26,925 bases of DNA from the NCBI GenBank assembly GCA_945903445.1, contig CAMDNZ010000042.1, forward strand, positions 1 through 26,925, given 5' to 3'. A model generated the notes under the pieces. It was not told the origin of the DNA. It saw only the letters and a list, made by a program, of their open reading frames with translations, and did no database searches. Positions 7,043 to 15,418 of the stretch are shown piece after piece; the first letter of the stretch is position 1; every line of letters begins with the position of its first letter. The DNA is from Bordetella parapertussis. Lineage in GTDB: Bacteria; Pseudomonadota; Gammaproteobacteria; Burkholderiales; Burkholderiaceae_B. The translations under genes were made by a program, and so were the position numbers.

Positions 7043-8368
7043 TTAGCGCTGACGTTCGATCATCCGCGACAAGGCGTTCATGATGCGACGCGTCGCGCCC
7101 TGGTGCTGGTTCAACCAATCGCGCGCACGGGCCTGTCGGGCGGCGCGCCACGCGGGTGCTGCCGCCAACTGTTGTTGTGCCATGGCCCATGCGGCCTCGG
7201 GCGTATCGACCTGATCGATCACGCCGTTCGCCAATGCGTCGGTCGCTGCCTCTTGAAAATTATGGATTGACGGGCCGACGATCACCATCGATCCCGCGGC
7301 GCACGGCTCGAGAAAATTCTGGCTGCCAAAGTCGCCGAAACTACCGCCCATCAACGTGACATCGGCTGCGCCCAGGTAAAACGCCATCTCGCCCAAGGTA
7401 TCGCCCAGGTAGACATCGATACCGGGAGTGGGCAGGATGCCCGGTGCGACCCGCCGTCGCTGCACTGCCAGGCCGTGCTTATGCAGGGTCGCAGCCACTT
7501 CGTCGAATCGTTGCGGATGACGAGGCACCCACACCAGCAAAGGGCGATTGCCCGCGCCTACCCGCACATTCATACCTGTATTGGCACGGGTCGCTGCGTT
7601 CAAGCTTTTCCAGGCGCGCGCGAAGGCATCGTCTTCGCCCTCGCGCGTACTGGCCAGCACAATCACCGGGCGTCCATGCCGCATGCGCCAGGCTCGGCCA
7701 GCGGCGACCTGCGTCGTATCGACCTGCACGTCGAACTTCAAGTTGCCTCCCACCTCGGGCCGCACGACACCCACTGCAGCCAGTCTGTTGGCATCGGCTT
7801 CCGACTGCGCCGTCACCAGACTCAAACCGCCATAGGCATCGAGCAAAACCTGACCGAGGCGACGCGCACGGCCCAAGCCACCGGCAGACAATCGTGCGCT
7901 GACCAAAGCGACCGGCACATTCTGTTGCCGGCACGTCGCAATCATGTTGGGCCACACCTCGCGCTCGATCAGCACGAGACATGCGGGCCGATGAGTGCGC
8001 AAAAATCGTTGCCACACCCAGGCGAAATCGTAGGGAAACCAGCATTGTCTCAAGCGCCCATCGGCCAAAGCCCGGGTGTACAGTTCGGCGCCTGCCGTGC
8101 GGCCGGTCGGCGTCATATGCGTAAGCAACACCTGATGACCCGCGGCCAGCAGCGCCTGTATCAGCGGTTGCGCGGCCCGGGTTTCGCCCAGGCTGACGGC
8201 ATGCACCCACACTGGGCGGGCATCGCCGCTCGTACCTTTGCCGCCCCCGAAACGCTCGCGGCCCAGCACGTCCCAACGGGTTCGCGTGCGTAATGCGCGA
8301 TAGCCCAATAGCGCCCAAGCCAAAGGTGCGATCGCCCCAATCAATGCCGAATAGACGTTGCGCTGCAT
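7043..8368 (-). CDS. waaA: 3-deoxy-D-manno-octulosonic acid (Kdo) transferase
   Basis: A 441-residue GT30 enzyme that adds Kdo from CMP-Kdo to the lipid A precursor at the inner membrane. The N terminus is hydrophobic (about residues 5-24, the membrane anchor). The catalytic glutamate lies in SLGETRAAQPLI (Glu62). Further family marks are THMTPTGR, PYDF, EREVWPN and, in the C-terminal nucleotide-binding half, MGGSFGDFGSQNFLEP. It starts three bases after the waaC stop codon and is the last gene of a galE-waaC-waaA unit, convergent with the coaX operon. Whether one or two Kdo residues are added cannot be read from the sequence. Confidence 0.95.
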   Translation of the reverse strand: MQRNVYSALIGAIAPLAWALLGYRALRTRTRWDVLGRERFGGGKGTSGDARPVWVHAVSLGETRAAQPLIQALLAAGHQVLLTHMTPTGRTAGAELYTRALADGRLRQCWFPYDFAWVWQRFLRTHRPACLVLIEREVWPNMIATCRQQNVPVALVSARLSAGGLGRARRLGQVLLDAYGGLSLVTAQSEADANRLAAVGVVRPEVGGNLKFDVQVDTTQVAAGRAWRMRHGRPVIVLASTREGEDDAFARAWKSLNAATRANTGMNVRVGAGNRPLLVWVPRHPQRFDEVAATLHKHGLAVQRRRVAPGILPTPGIDVYLGDTLGEMAFYLGAADVTLMGGSFGDFGSQNFLEPCAAGSMVIVGPSIHNFQEAATDALANGVIDQVDTPEAAWAMAQQQLAAAPAWRAARQARARDWLNQHQGATRRIMNALSRMIERQR

Positions 8369-8371
8369 GGT

Positions 8372-9346
8372 TTAAGTGGCTGCGAGAGCCTGATCGGTTG
8401 CGGCCAACACTGCGTTTAACGAGGGCGCGGCCCCCCGGTCGCCCAGGCTGAAATTCAGACTACTGCCCGTGAGCGGCGTGCGGACAGGCGTCGATGCGCG
8501 GTAAATGCCAATCGTGGGACGACCCAACGCGGCCGATAAGTGCGTCAGTCCACTGTCCAAGCCGATCATGATCTTGGCGCCCGCCAAGAGGGTCATCACT
8601 TCGGTCAGCCCCATACGCGGCATCACTTCGGCCCCTTCGACACCAGCGATGAGTTCATTGGCACGAGCGGTTTCGCCAGCGTTGCCTGCCAACAGCTTCA
8701 TGCCCAGTCCGGCACGACTCAATCGGTGCATGACGCAGCGCCAGTCGTCTGCGGGCCATAGCTTGTCGTCGCGACTGGCCGACGGCATGATCGAGACATA
8801 GGGCTTTTCTCGCGCGTCGGCAGCGGCGACCTGACGTGCCAGGACATGCGCCTGTAAACCGAAATCGGGTTCGCCCGCATAGCGATAGCCCAGTGCTTGC
8901 GAAGCCAGCAGGCGTTGACGCACGACAGCAGGCTGCCAGAATTCGACCCGGTGCCGGACGTCGTAGAACAGGGACGCCAGCGGCTCTCGCGCAGAGCGCC
9001 AGTCCAGGCCGTGCCGGGTGCCGTTCGCCTGGCGCACCAGCCACGCCGACTTCATCAATGCCTGCATGTCCAGCACGATGTCGTAGCGTTCGCTGGCCAA
9101 GCGCTCGCGCAAGGCGTGGCGTTCGGTGCGAGTCTGCTCGCTCCACCAGCTTTTTCGCCAGCGCCGGTGAGCGACGGGAATGACATCGGCGATGGCCGGA
9201 TGCCAGCGGGGCACCGCCGCGAAGGCCTCTTCGGCCAGCCAATCGATATGGGCAGCGGGCACATGCGCCGCGATGTCGGACATCGCCGGCAGCATGTGGA
9301 CAAGATCACCCAAGGATGAAGTGCGAACGATTAAAATGCGCGTCAT
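8372..9346 (-). CDS. waaC: ADP-heptose--LPS heptosyltransferase I
   Basis: A 324-residue GT9 enzyme that transfers the first L-glycero-D-manno-heptose onto Kdo in the LPS inner core. The N-terminal RTSSLGDLVHMLPA contains the catalytic-base aspartate (Asp14). The middle carries YDIVLDMQALMKSAW, and the C-terminal half has the donor-binding phrase IGLDSGLTHLSAALGRPTIGIY. These match WaaC better than WaaF. Its start overlaps the galE stop by four bases (9343-9346) and its stop lies three bases before waaA, so the three genes are most likely one transcript that links core synthesis with UDP-galactose supply. Confidence 0.94.
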   Translation of the reverse strand: MTRILIVRTSSLGDLVHMLPAMSDIAAHVPAAHIDWLAEEAFAAVPRWHPAIADVIPVAHRRWRKSWWSEQTRTERHALRERLASERYDIVLDMQALMKSAWLVRQANGTRHGLDWRSAREPLASLFYDVRHRVEFWQPAVVRQRLLASQALGYRYAGEPDFGLQAHVLARQVAAADAREKPYVSIMPSASRDDKLWPADDWRCVMHRLSRAGLGMKLLAGNAGETARANELIAGVEGAEVMPRMGLTEVMTLLAGAKIMIGLDSGLTHLSAALGRPTIGIYRASTPVRTPLTGSSLNFSLGDRGAAPSLNAVLAATDQALAAT

Positions 9347-10401
9347 GGCAGGTCTGGTTCCTCGTCCTGGCCGCGATATCCCTGCGGATTAGCCGCCTGC
9401 CAGCGCCAACCATCGGCGCACATGTCGGCCAGGGTCTTGGTAGCAACCCAGCCTAATTGTTCACGCGCTTTCGACGCATCGGCATAAGTTGCGGCACTGT
9501 CGCCCGGCCGACGACCGACAACGGTGTACGGCACGGAACGGCCTGTCACGGCAGCGAATTGTTTGATCAATTGCAGCACGCTGGTACCCTGCCCCGTACC
9601 CAGGTTGAAGACGTTGTGGCTCGTATGCTGTAGTGCGTAGGTCAACGCATCGACGTGGCCTCGGGCCAGATCGACCACATGGACGTAATCGCGCACACCT
9701 GTGCCATCCACGGTCTCGTAGTCATCGCCGAACACCGGCAAGTGACCGCGCAAGCCAACAGCCACCTGAGTCATGAAGGGAAACAGGTTATTGGGCACCT
9801 GACCGGGGTCTTCGCCGATAGTGCCGCTTTCGTGCGCACCGATCGGATTGAAGTAACGCAGGCTGACCGCCGAACGCCCTCCGCCCCGCGCAGCCCAATC
9901 CGTCAGGATTTGCTCGACCATGGCCTTGGAATGTCCATAAGGGTTGGTCGGCGCGATTCGGTGATACTCGTCGAACGGCAGGGTGTTGGGCGTACCGTAC
10001 ACGGTGGCCGACGAACTGAAAATCAGCGTCTTGACGGCATGACGATCCATCGCCTCGAGCAACGTCACGGTGCCACCCACGTTGTTGCGGTAGTATGGCA
10101 TCGGATCGACGACGGATTCGCCCACGGCTTTCAAGCCCGCGAAATGCACCACGCCAACGATCGGGGCGCCTTCGGACCTCGCGTGCTCGAACTCGCGATC
10201 GAGCTCGGCCGCATCGCTAAGGTCGGCAGCCACCACGGTAATGGGCAGCCCGACGATACGCTCGACTCGCCGGATGCTTTCGATCGAACTGTTCGAGAAA
10301 TTGTCGAACACGATCGGCCGGAAACCTTGCGCGATCAGTTCGATCAACGCATGTGTGCCGATATATCCGGCGCCGCCGGTAATGAGTAGGGTTCCAGGCA
10401 T
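9343..10401 (-). CDS. galE: UDP-glucose 4-epimerase
   Basis: A 352-residue cytoplasmic NAD-dependent enzyme that interconverts UDP-glucose and UDP-galactose (some relatives also act on the N-acetylated forms). It shows the Rossmann glycine motif GGAGYIG near residue 8, VVHFAGLKAVGES, the SSSATVYG serine motif and the catalytic YGHSK. LRYFNPIGAHESGTIGEDP and DGTGVRDYVHV are classical GalE wording. The start is the ATG at 10399-10401, which gives the standard GalE N terminus; a longer TTG-initiated frame adds 27 unlikely residues. It is divergent from rfbB across a 194-bp region, which fits a shared control region for nucleotide-sugar genes. Confidence 0.95.
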   Translation of the reverse strand: MPGTLLITGGAGYIGTHALIELIAQGFRPIVFDNFSNSSIESIRRVERIVGLPITVVAADLSDAAELDREFEHARSEGAPIVGVVHFAGLKAVGESVVDPMPYYRNNVGGTVTLLEAMDRHAVKTLIFSSSATVYGTPNTLPFDEYHRIAPTNPYGHSKAMVEQILTDWAARGGGRSAVSLRYFNPIGAHESGTIGEDPGQVPNNLFPFMTQVAVGLRGHLPVFGDDYETVDGTGVRDYVHVVDLARGHVDALTYALQHTSHNVFNLGTGQGTSVLQLIKQFAAVTGRSVPYTVVGRRPGDSAATYADASKAREQLGWVATKTLADMCADGWRWQAANPQGYRGQDEEPDLP

Positions 10402-10595
10402 GTTGGAGGATTTGAATTGGACACGCGATTGTAGCGATGCCTGTGTCCGTGCACGACGTGCTGCCTGCCTCGAACCAACCAATTGTAAAGATACACCGCT
10501 ATTGGGGACCCTCGAAGCATAGCCGAGTTACGGCATAATTACGGCTTAACGGAGCGGCCCCGAGGCCCTCTTTTCTAGCCAGGGGTTTAATTAGC
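10402..10595. promoter_or_regulatory. Divergent galE / rfbB promoter region
   Basis: This 194-bp non-coding stretch is less G+C-rich than its flanks. On the minus strand it holds two TACAAT boxes (10428-10433 and 10482-10487) that could serve galE. On the plus strand, AT-rich boxes near 10533-10545 and a purine-rich CAGGGG about 12 bases before the rfbB ATG are the visible signals. No clear -35 boxes or operator symmetry were found. Confidence 0.4.
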
Positions 10596-11657
10596 ATGAG
10601 TCTCATCGTCACCGGCGGAGCCGGCTTCATCGGCGCCAATTTCGTTCTTGATTGGCTGAGCGAACACGCCGAACCCGTACTGACTCTGGACAAATTGACC
10701 TATGCAGGCAATCCCGGGAACTTGGCCCCCTTGGATGGCAACCCGGCCCATACGCTTGTGCAAGGAGATATTGGCGACTTCGACCTCGTCTCGCGGCTGT
10801 TGGCCAAGCACAAACCTCGCGCCGTACTCAACTTCGCTGCCGAATCGCATGTGGATCGTTCGATCCATGGTCCGGGCGAATTCGTTCAGACGAATGTCGT
10901 AGGCACTTTCCAACTGCTCGAAGCGGTCCGTGCATACTGGATGGCCTTGCCGAACGACCAACGCGCCGCGTTCCGTTTCCTGCACGTGTCCACCGACGAG
11001 GTGTATGGTTCGCTGAGCAAGACCGATCCCGCATTCACGGAATCCAATCGCTACGAACCCAACAGTCCCTATTCGGCCACCAAAGCGGCCAGCGACCATC
11101 TGGTGCGTGCCTATCATCATACGTATGGCCTGCCGGTCCTGACTACCAATTGCTCGAACAACTACGGCCCTTACCATTTCCCTGAGAAGCTGATCCCGCT
11201 GGTCATTCATAACGCGCTGGCAGGTAAACCGCTGCCTATTTACGGCGATGGCCAGCAAATCCGCGATTGGCTGTACGTCAAGGATCACTGCAGTGCGATT
11301 CGTAAGGTGCTCGACGCCGGTACGCCAGGCGAGGTCTACAACGTAGGCGGCTGGAACGAAAAAACCAATCTTGAAGTCGTGCATACCCTTTGTGCTCTGC
11401 TCGACGAACTTAGCCCCCGCAGCGACGGTCAATCGTACCGCCTGCAGATCGCATTCGTACGAGATCGGCCTGGCCACGACCAGCGGTATGCGATTGACGC
11501 ATCTCGCCTGGAACGCGAGCTGGGATGGAAACCCGCCGAGACCTTCGAAACAGGCATCCGCAAAACGGTTCAGTGGTACTTAAACAACCAGGCGTGGGTA
11601 AGCAACATCACCAGTGGCGTATACAGGGAGTGGATCGGTACGCAATACGCGTCCTGA
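10596..11657 (+). CDS. rfbB: dTDP-glucose 4,6-dehydratase
   Basis: A 353-residue extended short-chain dehydrogenase that converts dTDP-glucose to dTDP-4-keto-6-deoxyglucose, the second step of dTDP-L-rhamnose synthesis. The motifs are GGAGFIG (7-13), AAESHVDRSI (81-90), catalytic STDEVYG (Asp134, Glu135), Y159-SAT-K163, and NNYGPYHFPEKLIPL with GDGQQIRDWLYV for the dTDP-sugar site. It opens the plus-strand polysaccharide cluster. Unlike the common contiguous rfbBDAC arrangement, a glycosyltransferase gene with its own upstream region separates it from rfbD. Confidence 0.97.
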   Translation: MSLIVTGGAGFIGANFVLDWLSEHAEPVLTLDKLTYAGNPGNLAPLDGNPAHTLVQGDIGDFDLVSRLLAKHKPRAVLNFAAESHVDRSIHGPGEFVQTNVVGTFQLLEAVRAYWMALPNDQRAAFRFLHVSTDEVYGSLSKTDPAFTESNRYEPNSPYSATKAASDHLVRAYHHTYGLPVLTTNCSNNYGPYHFPEKLIPLVIHNALAGKPLPIYGDGQQIRDWLYVKDHCSAIRKVLDAGTPGEVYNVGGWNEKTNLEVVHTLCALLDELSPRSDGQSYRLQIAFVRDRPGHDQRYAIDASRLERELGWKPAETFETGIRKTVQWYLNNQAWVSNITSGVYREWIGTQYAS

Positions 11658-11959
11658 GCTGGGCGACGCTGCATTTTTCGGCGCTTCATATTCGGCGTTT
11701 CAGTGCCCGAGCTTAGCGTTACCTGCACTTTTACATCCGCACCTAGCATAGACCGCAGATCCTGCGATAACGCAGCCATTCGCCAGCTGCCAGGGCAAAT
11801 TTTAAAAAGAGGGCAGCCAGTAACGGCGCTGGTGGTTCCATATTGGCGTTTACAAACAATCGGTTTGTATACAATTTGCCCATCCTATGCCGAGGAATCT
11901 ACATAATCGGCTCGCATTGCAAGCACATCGCGGCAAAACGGACCGAGGAGCCTCATAAC
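11658..11959 (+). promoter_or_regulatory. Intergenic region with candidate promoter and operator upstream of the GT2 gene
   Basis: This 302-bp gap holds no convincing gene. It starts with two imperfect tandem copies of a 14-mer (11677-11690 and 11691-11704, 11 of 14 identical). A candidate promoter lies at TTTACA (11849-11854) and TACAAT (11870-11875) with a short 15-bp spacer. A perfect inverted repeat, TACAAAC-N5-GTTTGTA (11851-11869), fills that spacer and would suit a dimeric regulator. The leader from about 11882 to the ATG at 11960 ends in a strong GAGGAG ribosome binding site (11945-11950). No rho-independent terminator after rfbB could be recognised. Confidence 0.45.
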
Positions 11960-13054
11960 ATGTATACCACCGCTACCGGAGACGCCGGCGTCGTTGGATC
12001 CAAGTCAGCCTTGGATCGACCTTACGGGAGTGCTAGCGCCGCTAGTTATTCCGACAGGCTCGTAGCCGGAGACCGCGCTGCCTGCGATCACGCCAGCGCG
12101 CGCGTCGGCCCGACCTCGACGCAGGGCGGCGCGGGCGAGCGAGTCAGCATCCTGATGTGTACCTACGAGGGGGAAAAGTACCTCGCCGAGCAACTTTCCT
12201 CGTTTGCCGCGCAAACGTATGCCGACTGGCGGCTTTATGTCTCGGACGACGGATCGCGCGACGCGACCCGCATGCAGCTTGCCGATTTTTTCGCCGCACG
12301 TCCTTCACACGCGGGCGGCGTTTTCGACGGCCCCCAGCGTGGTTTTTCGCGCAACTTTCTTTCTTTGATGTGCCGCGAGGACATCGAAGGCGATCTGTTC
12401 GCGCCATCGGACCAGGACGACGTTTGGGAGCCGGAAAAATTAGCGCGTGCCGTAGCCTGGATACGCACGATACCCGCGCATGTCCCGGCCTTGTACTGCT
12501 CTCGCACCGAATTGGTCGACGAAGCCGGTCGCCCCATCGGCTTTTCGACCGCGTTCAATCGACCGCCGACGTTCGCCAATGCCTTGGTGCAAAACATCGG
12601 GGGCGGTAACACAATGATGTTTAATGCGGCCGCGCGAGATTGTCTACGTCTTGCGGGCGCGGATCTGGATGTCGTTGCGCACGACTGGTGGGCTTATATC
12701 GTCATCACCGCGTGTGGCGGCAAGGTCCATTACGACGGCCAACCCACCCTGCGCTACCGGCAGCATGGGGCGAATCTGATCGGTGCCAGTAGCGGTATGG
12801 CTGCGCGCCTGCGCCGGATACGGATGTTATTCCAGGGCAGTCTGCGCCAATGGACAGATGTTCACCTTCAGGCGTTGGAGCCTGTGCGGCCCCACATGAC
12901 GCGCGAGAATCTGCAGGTGCTCGACGCCTACGCCAAGGCACGTCAGCAGCCCGTGTTTGGGCGGGTGACGGGCCTGTGGCGCTCGAAAGTCCATCGTCAG
13001 ACCTTGCTGGGCAATACCGGCCTGCTGGCGGCAGCCCTTCTTAATAAAATCTAG
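11960..13054 (+). CDS. GT2-family glycosyltransferase, probable rhamnosyltransferase
   Basis: A 364-residue GT-A glycosyltransferase. The catalytic domain begins at residue 61 (RVSILMCTYEGEKYLAEQL), with SDDGS (95-99), DQDD in place of the usual DxD (151-154) and HDWWAYIV (241-248), followed by YRQHGANLIGA. HDWW plus YRQHG.NL.G is the wording seen in many dTDP-rhamnose-dependent transferases, and the gene sits between rfbB and rfbD. The start at 11960 is fixed by GAGGAG nine bases upstream. This gives a 60-residue, Ala/Ser/Gly-rich N-terminal extension not usual in the family and without membrane segments. The acceptor is unknown. rfbD begins eight bases after the stop. Confidence 0.86.
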   Translation: MYTTATGDAGVVGSKSALDRPYGSASAASYSDRLVAGDRAACDHASARVGPTSTQGGAGERVSILMCTYEGEKYLAEQLSSFAAQTYADWRLYVSDDGSRDATRMQLADFFAARPSHAGGVFDGPQRGFSRNFLSLMCREDIEGDLFAPSDQDDVWEPEKLARAVAWIRTIPAHVPALYCSRTELVDEAGRPIGFSTAFNRPPTFANALVQNIGGGNTMMFNAAARDCLRLAGADLDVVAHDWWAYIVITACGGKVHYDGQPTLRYRQHGANLIGASSGMAARLRRIRMLFQGSLRQWTDVHLQALEPVRPHMTRENLQVLDAYAKARQQPVFGRVTGLWRSKVHRQTLLGNTGLLAAALLNKI

Positions 13055-13062
13055 GTATCACC

Positions 13063-13947
13063 ATGAAAATCCTGCTTCTCGGTAAAGATGGCCAGGTCGG
13101 ACACGACCTGCAGCGTGCGTTACTGCCATTGGGCACCGTGGCGGCGCACGGGCGTGCAACGGCCGATCTGCGCGATCAAGACCAACTGGCCGAGCTCATT
13201 GGACGGGAAGCGCCCGACGTCATCGTGAACGCTGCGGCCTACACTGCGGTCGATAAAGCCGAAACCGACCAAGAGAACGCTTTCCTCGTCAATGCGCACG
13301 CCGTCGAAACCCTGGCGCAACACGCCTTACGGCAGCGCGCCTTGCTGGTCCATTATTCGACCGACTACGTGTTCGATGGCACCAAGGAGGGCGCCTACCT
13401 GCCGGGCGACGCCACGTCGCCCCAAAGCGTGTACGGCGCGAGCAAACTCGCAGGCGAGCGGGCGATCCTGGACTCTGGCGTCGCAGCGCTCGTCCTGCGC
13501 ACCAGTTGGGTGTTTTCCGCGCATGGCCGCAACTTCGTCAAAACGATGCTGCGCCTGGCCGCAGAACGCGATGCGCTAAGTATCGTGGCCGATCAGTTCG
13601 GCGCGCCGACCTCGGCGGAACTCATCGCCGAGGTCACTGCCCATGCTATCGTCGCACACCGCGGTGGTCGGCTCGACAGCGGCGTATATCACTTGACCGC
13701 TTCGGGACACACGACCTGGCATGGCCTGGCCAGGCATGTCGTCGCACGGGCGATCGCCAACGGCGCGACGTTGAGCGCACATTCCGATCGCATCGCACCG
13801 ATCACCACCGAGCAGTACCCGGTACCGGCCAAACGTCCCCACAATTCGCGCATGGTCACTATGGCGCTTCAAGATGCGCTGGGACTCGAATTTCCCGACT
13901 GGTCGGTGCACGTCGACCGCGTCGTCGATCAACTCACCCTGCCATGA
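13063..13947 (+). CDS. rfbD: dTDP-4-dehydrorhamnose reductase
   Basis: A 294-residue NAD(P)H-dependent reductase that performs the last step to dTDP-L-rhamnose. It shows the cofactor loop GKDGQVG (7-13), VNAAAYTAVDKAE (55-67), the catalytic STDYVFDG (99-106) and YGASK (124-128), and RTSWVFSAHGRNFVKTML, all typical of RmlD. TTEQYPVPAKRPHNSRM near the C terminus is the usual substrate-binding end of the family. It follows the glycosyltransferase gene by eight bases and precedes rfbA by seven, so it belongs to the same transcript. Confidence 0.96.
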   Translation: MKILLLGKDGQVGHDLQRALLPLGTVAAHGRATADLRDQDQLAELIGREAPDVIVNAAAYTAVDKAETDQENAFLVNAHAVETLAQHALRQRALLVHYSTDYVFDGTKEGAYLPGDATSPQSVYGASKLAGERAILDSGVAALVLRTSWVFSAHGRNFVKTMLRLAAERDALSIVADQFGAPTSAELIAEVTAHAIVAHRGGRLDSGVYHLTASGHTTWHGLARHVVARAIANGATLSAHSDRIAPITTEQYPVPAKRPHNSRMVTMALQDALGLEFPDWSVHVDRVVDQLTLP

Positions 13948-13954
13948 GGCTTCA

Positions 13955-14833
13955 ATGAAACGCAAAGGCATCATTCTGGCTGGTGGTTCAGGCACACGCC
14001 TGCATCCGGCCACCCTGGCCATCAGCAAGCAGTTGCTTCCCGTGTTCGACAAACCGATGATCTATTATCCGCTCAGCACGCTCATGCTGGCAGGCATCAG
14101 GGACATTCTGATCATCTCGACACCGCAGGACACCCCTCGCTTTCAGCAACTTCTGGGTGACGGCAGCCAATGGGGCCTGAACCTGCAGTACGCGGTGCAG
14201 CCCTCGCCCGACGGTCTGGCTCAAGCCTTCATCATCGGCGAAGCATTCCTAAACGGCCATCCGAGCGCCTTGGTGCTGGGCGACAACATCTTCTATGGTC
14301 ACGATTTCAATTTGCTGCTGGATCGCGCCAATGAGCGCGAACAGGGTGCGACCGTGTTTGCTTACCATGTCAACGATCCGGAACGTTATGGCGTAGCCGA
14401 GTTCAATCCGAAAGGCCAGGTGCTTTCGATCGAGGAAAAGCCCATCAAGCCGAAATCGAATTTCGCCGTGACAGGGCTTTATTTCTACGACTCGCTGGTC
14501 GTGGATATCGCCAAGGCGGTCAAACCCAGCGCGCGCGGTGAACTCGAGATCACCGCAGTCAACCAAGCCTACCTGGAAGCGGGTTCGCTGCGGGTCGAGA
14601 TCATGCAGCGCGGGTACGCCTGGCTCGACACCGGCACGCACGAGAGCCTGCTGGAGGCCAGCCAGTTCATCGCGACGCTCGAACATCGCCAAGGCCTGAA
14701 GATTGCGTGCCCGGAAGAGATTTCTTGGCGCGCCGGCTTTATCGACACGGAACAGCTGCTTCGTTTGGCCAGCAGTCTATCGAAAAACGCCTACGGCAAG
14801 TACTTAATGCAGTTGGCAGACGAGGGGATTTGA
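13955..14833 (+). CDS. rfbA: Glucose-1-phosphate thymidylyltransferase
   Basis: A 292-residue nucleotidyltransferase that makes dTDP-glucose from dTTP and glucose-1-phosphate, the committed first step of the pathway and usually feedback-inhibited by dTDP-rhamnose. It carries LAGGSGTRLHP (8-18), SKQLLPVFDKPMIYYPLS, LVLGDNIFYG and IEEKPIKPKSNFAVTGLYFYD. The start is the ATG at 13955, preceded by GAGG that overlaps the end of rfbD; an upstream in-frame start would only add residues shadowing rfbD. The stop codon is three bases before rfbC. Confidence 0.97.
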   Translation: MKRKGIILAGGSGTRLHPATLAISKQLLPVFDKPMIYYPLSTLMLAGIRDILIISTPQDTPRFQQLLGDGSQWGLNLQYAVQPSPDGLAQAFIIGEAFLNGHPSALVLGDNIFYGHDFNLLLDRANEREQGATVFAYHVNDPERYGVAEFNPKGQVLSIEEKPIKPKSNFAVTGLYFYDSLVVDIAKAVKPSARGELEITAVNQAYLEAGSLRVEIMQRGYAWLDTGTHESLLEASQFIATLEHRQGLKIACPEEISWRAGFIDTEQLLRLASSLSKNAYGKYLMQLADEGI

Positions 14834-14836
14834 ATA

Positions 14837-15382
14837 ATGCGTGCTATTCCTAGCTCTATTCCAGACGTAGTCATACTGGAGCCCCAGGTGTTTGGCGATA
14901 GTCGGGGCTTCTTTATGGAAAGCTTCAACATGGCAAAATTTCGCGAAGCAACGGGCGCAGAAGTCGATTTCGTCCAGGACAACCATTCTCGATCCGCGCG
15001 GGGGGTGTTGCGCGGCCTGCACTATCAGATCCAGAACACCCAGGGCAAACTGGTACGCGTCACGCAGGGCACGGTTTTCGACGTCGCGGTCGACATCCGC
15101 AAGTCGTCGCCGACCTTTGGCCAGTGGGTGGGCATCGAGCTTAGCGATACGAATTACCGGCAGCTTTGGGTTCCGGCCGGATTTGCGCACGGTTTTCTGA
15201 CGCTCAGCGAGACTGCGGACTTTCTTTACAAGACGACCGATTATTACGCCCCTCAGTATGAGCGTTCGATAGCCTGGAACGACTCAGAGATCGGCATCGA
15301 CTGGCCGGGTGGCATCGAACCCATATTGTCGTCCAAGGACTCGGATGGGCTGTCGTTGTCCGCTGCGCAACTGTTCCCTTGA
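14837..15382 (+). CDS. rfbC: dTDP-4-dehydrorhamnose 3,5-epimerase
   Basis: A 181-residue cupin enzyme that epimerises dTDP-4-keto-6-deoxyglucose at C3 and C5. It shows FGDSRGFFMESFN, DNHSRSARGVLRGLHYQ with the catalytic histidine (His62), FDVAVDIRKSSPTFGQW, PAGFAHGFLTLSE and YKTTDYY. These cover the whole active site, and the length equals the family norm. The gene starts three bases after rfbA stops (TGA-ATA-ATG), so the genes are coupled. With rfbA, rfbB and rfbD the complete dTDP-L-rhamnose pathway is encoded within 4.8 kb. Confidence 0.97.
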   Translation: MRAIPSSIPDVVILEPQVFGDSRGFFMESFNMAKFREATGAEVDFVQDNHSRSARGVLRGLHYQIQNTQGKLVRVTQGTVFDVAVDIRKSSPTFGQWVGIELSDTNYRQLWVPAGFAHGFLTLSETADFLYKTTDYYAPQYERSIAWNDSEIGIDWPGGIEPILSSKDSDGLSLSAAQLFP

Positions 15383-15418
15383 CGCGTCGTACACCCATCA
15401 GGTTATTTCTGCGAAATT

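Noticed and set aside
9655..10389. A 244-codon plus-strand frame opposite galE
   Set aside because: GalE motifs are complete on the minus strand; no domain is visible in the antisense frame.
10587..11477. A 296-codon minus-strand frame opposite rfbB
   Set aside because: rfbB has every dehydratase motif on the plus strand; the antisense frame has no recognisable domain or ribosome binding site.
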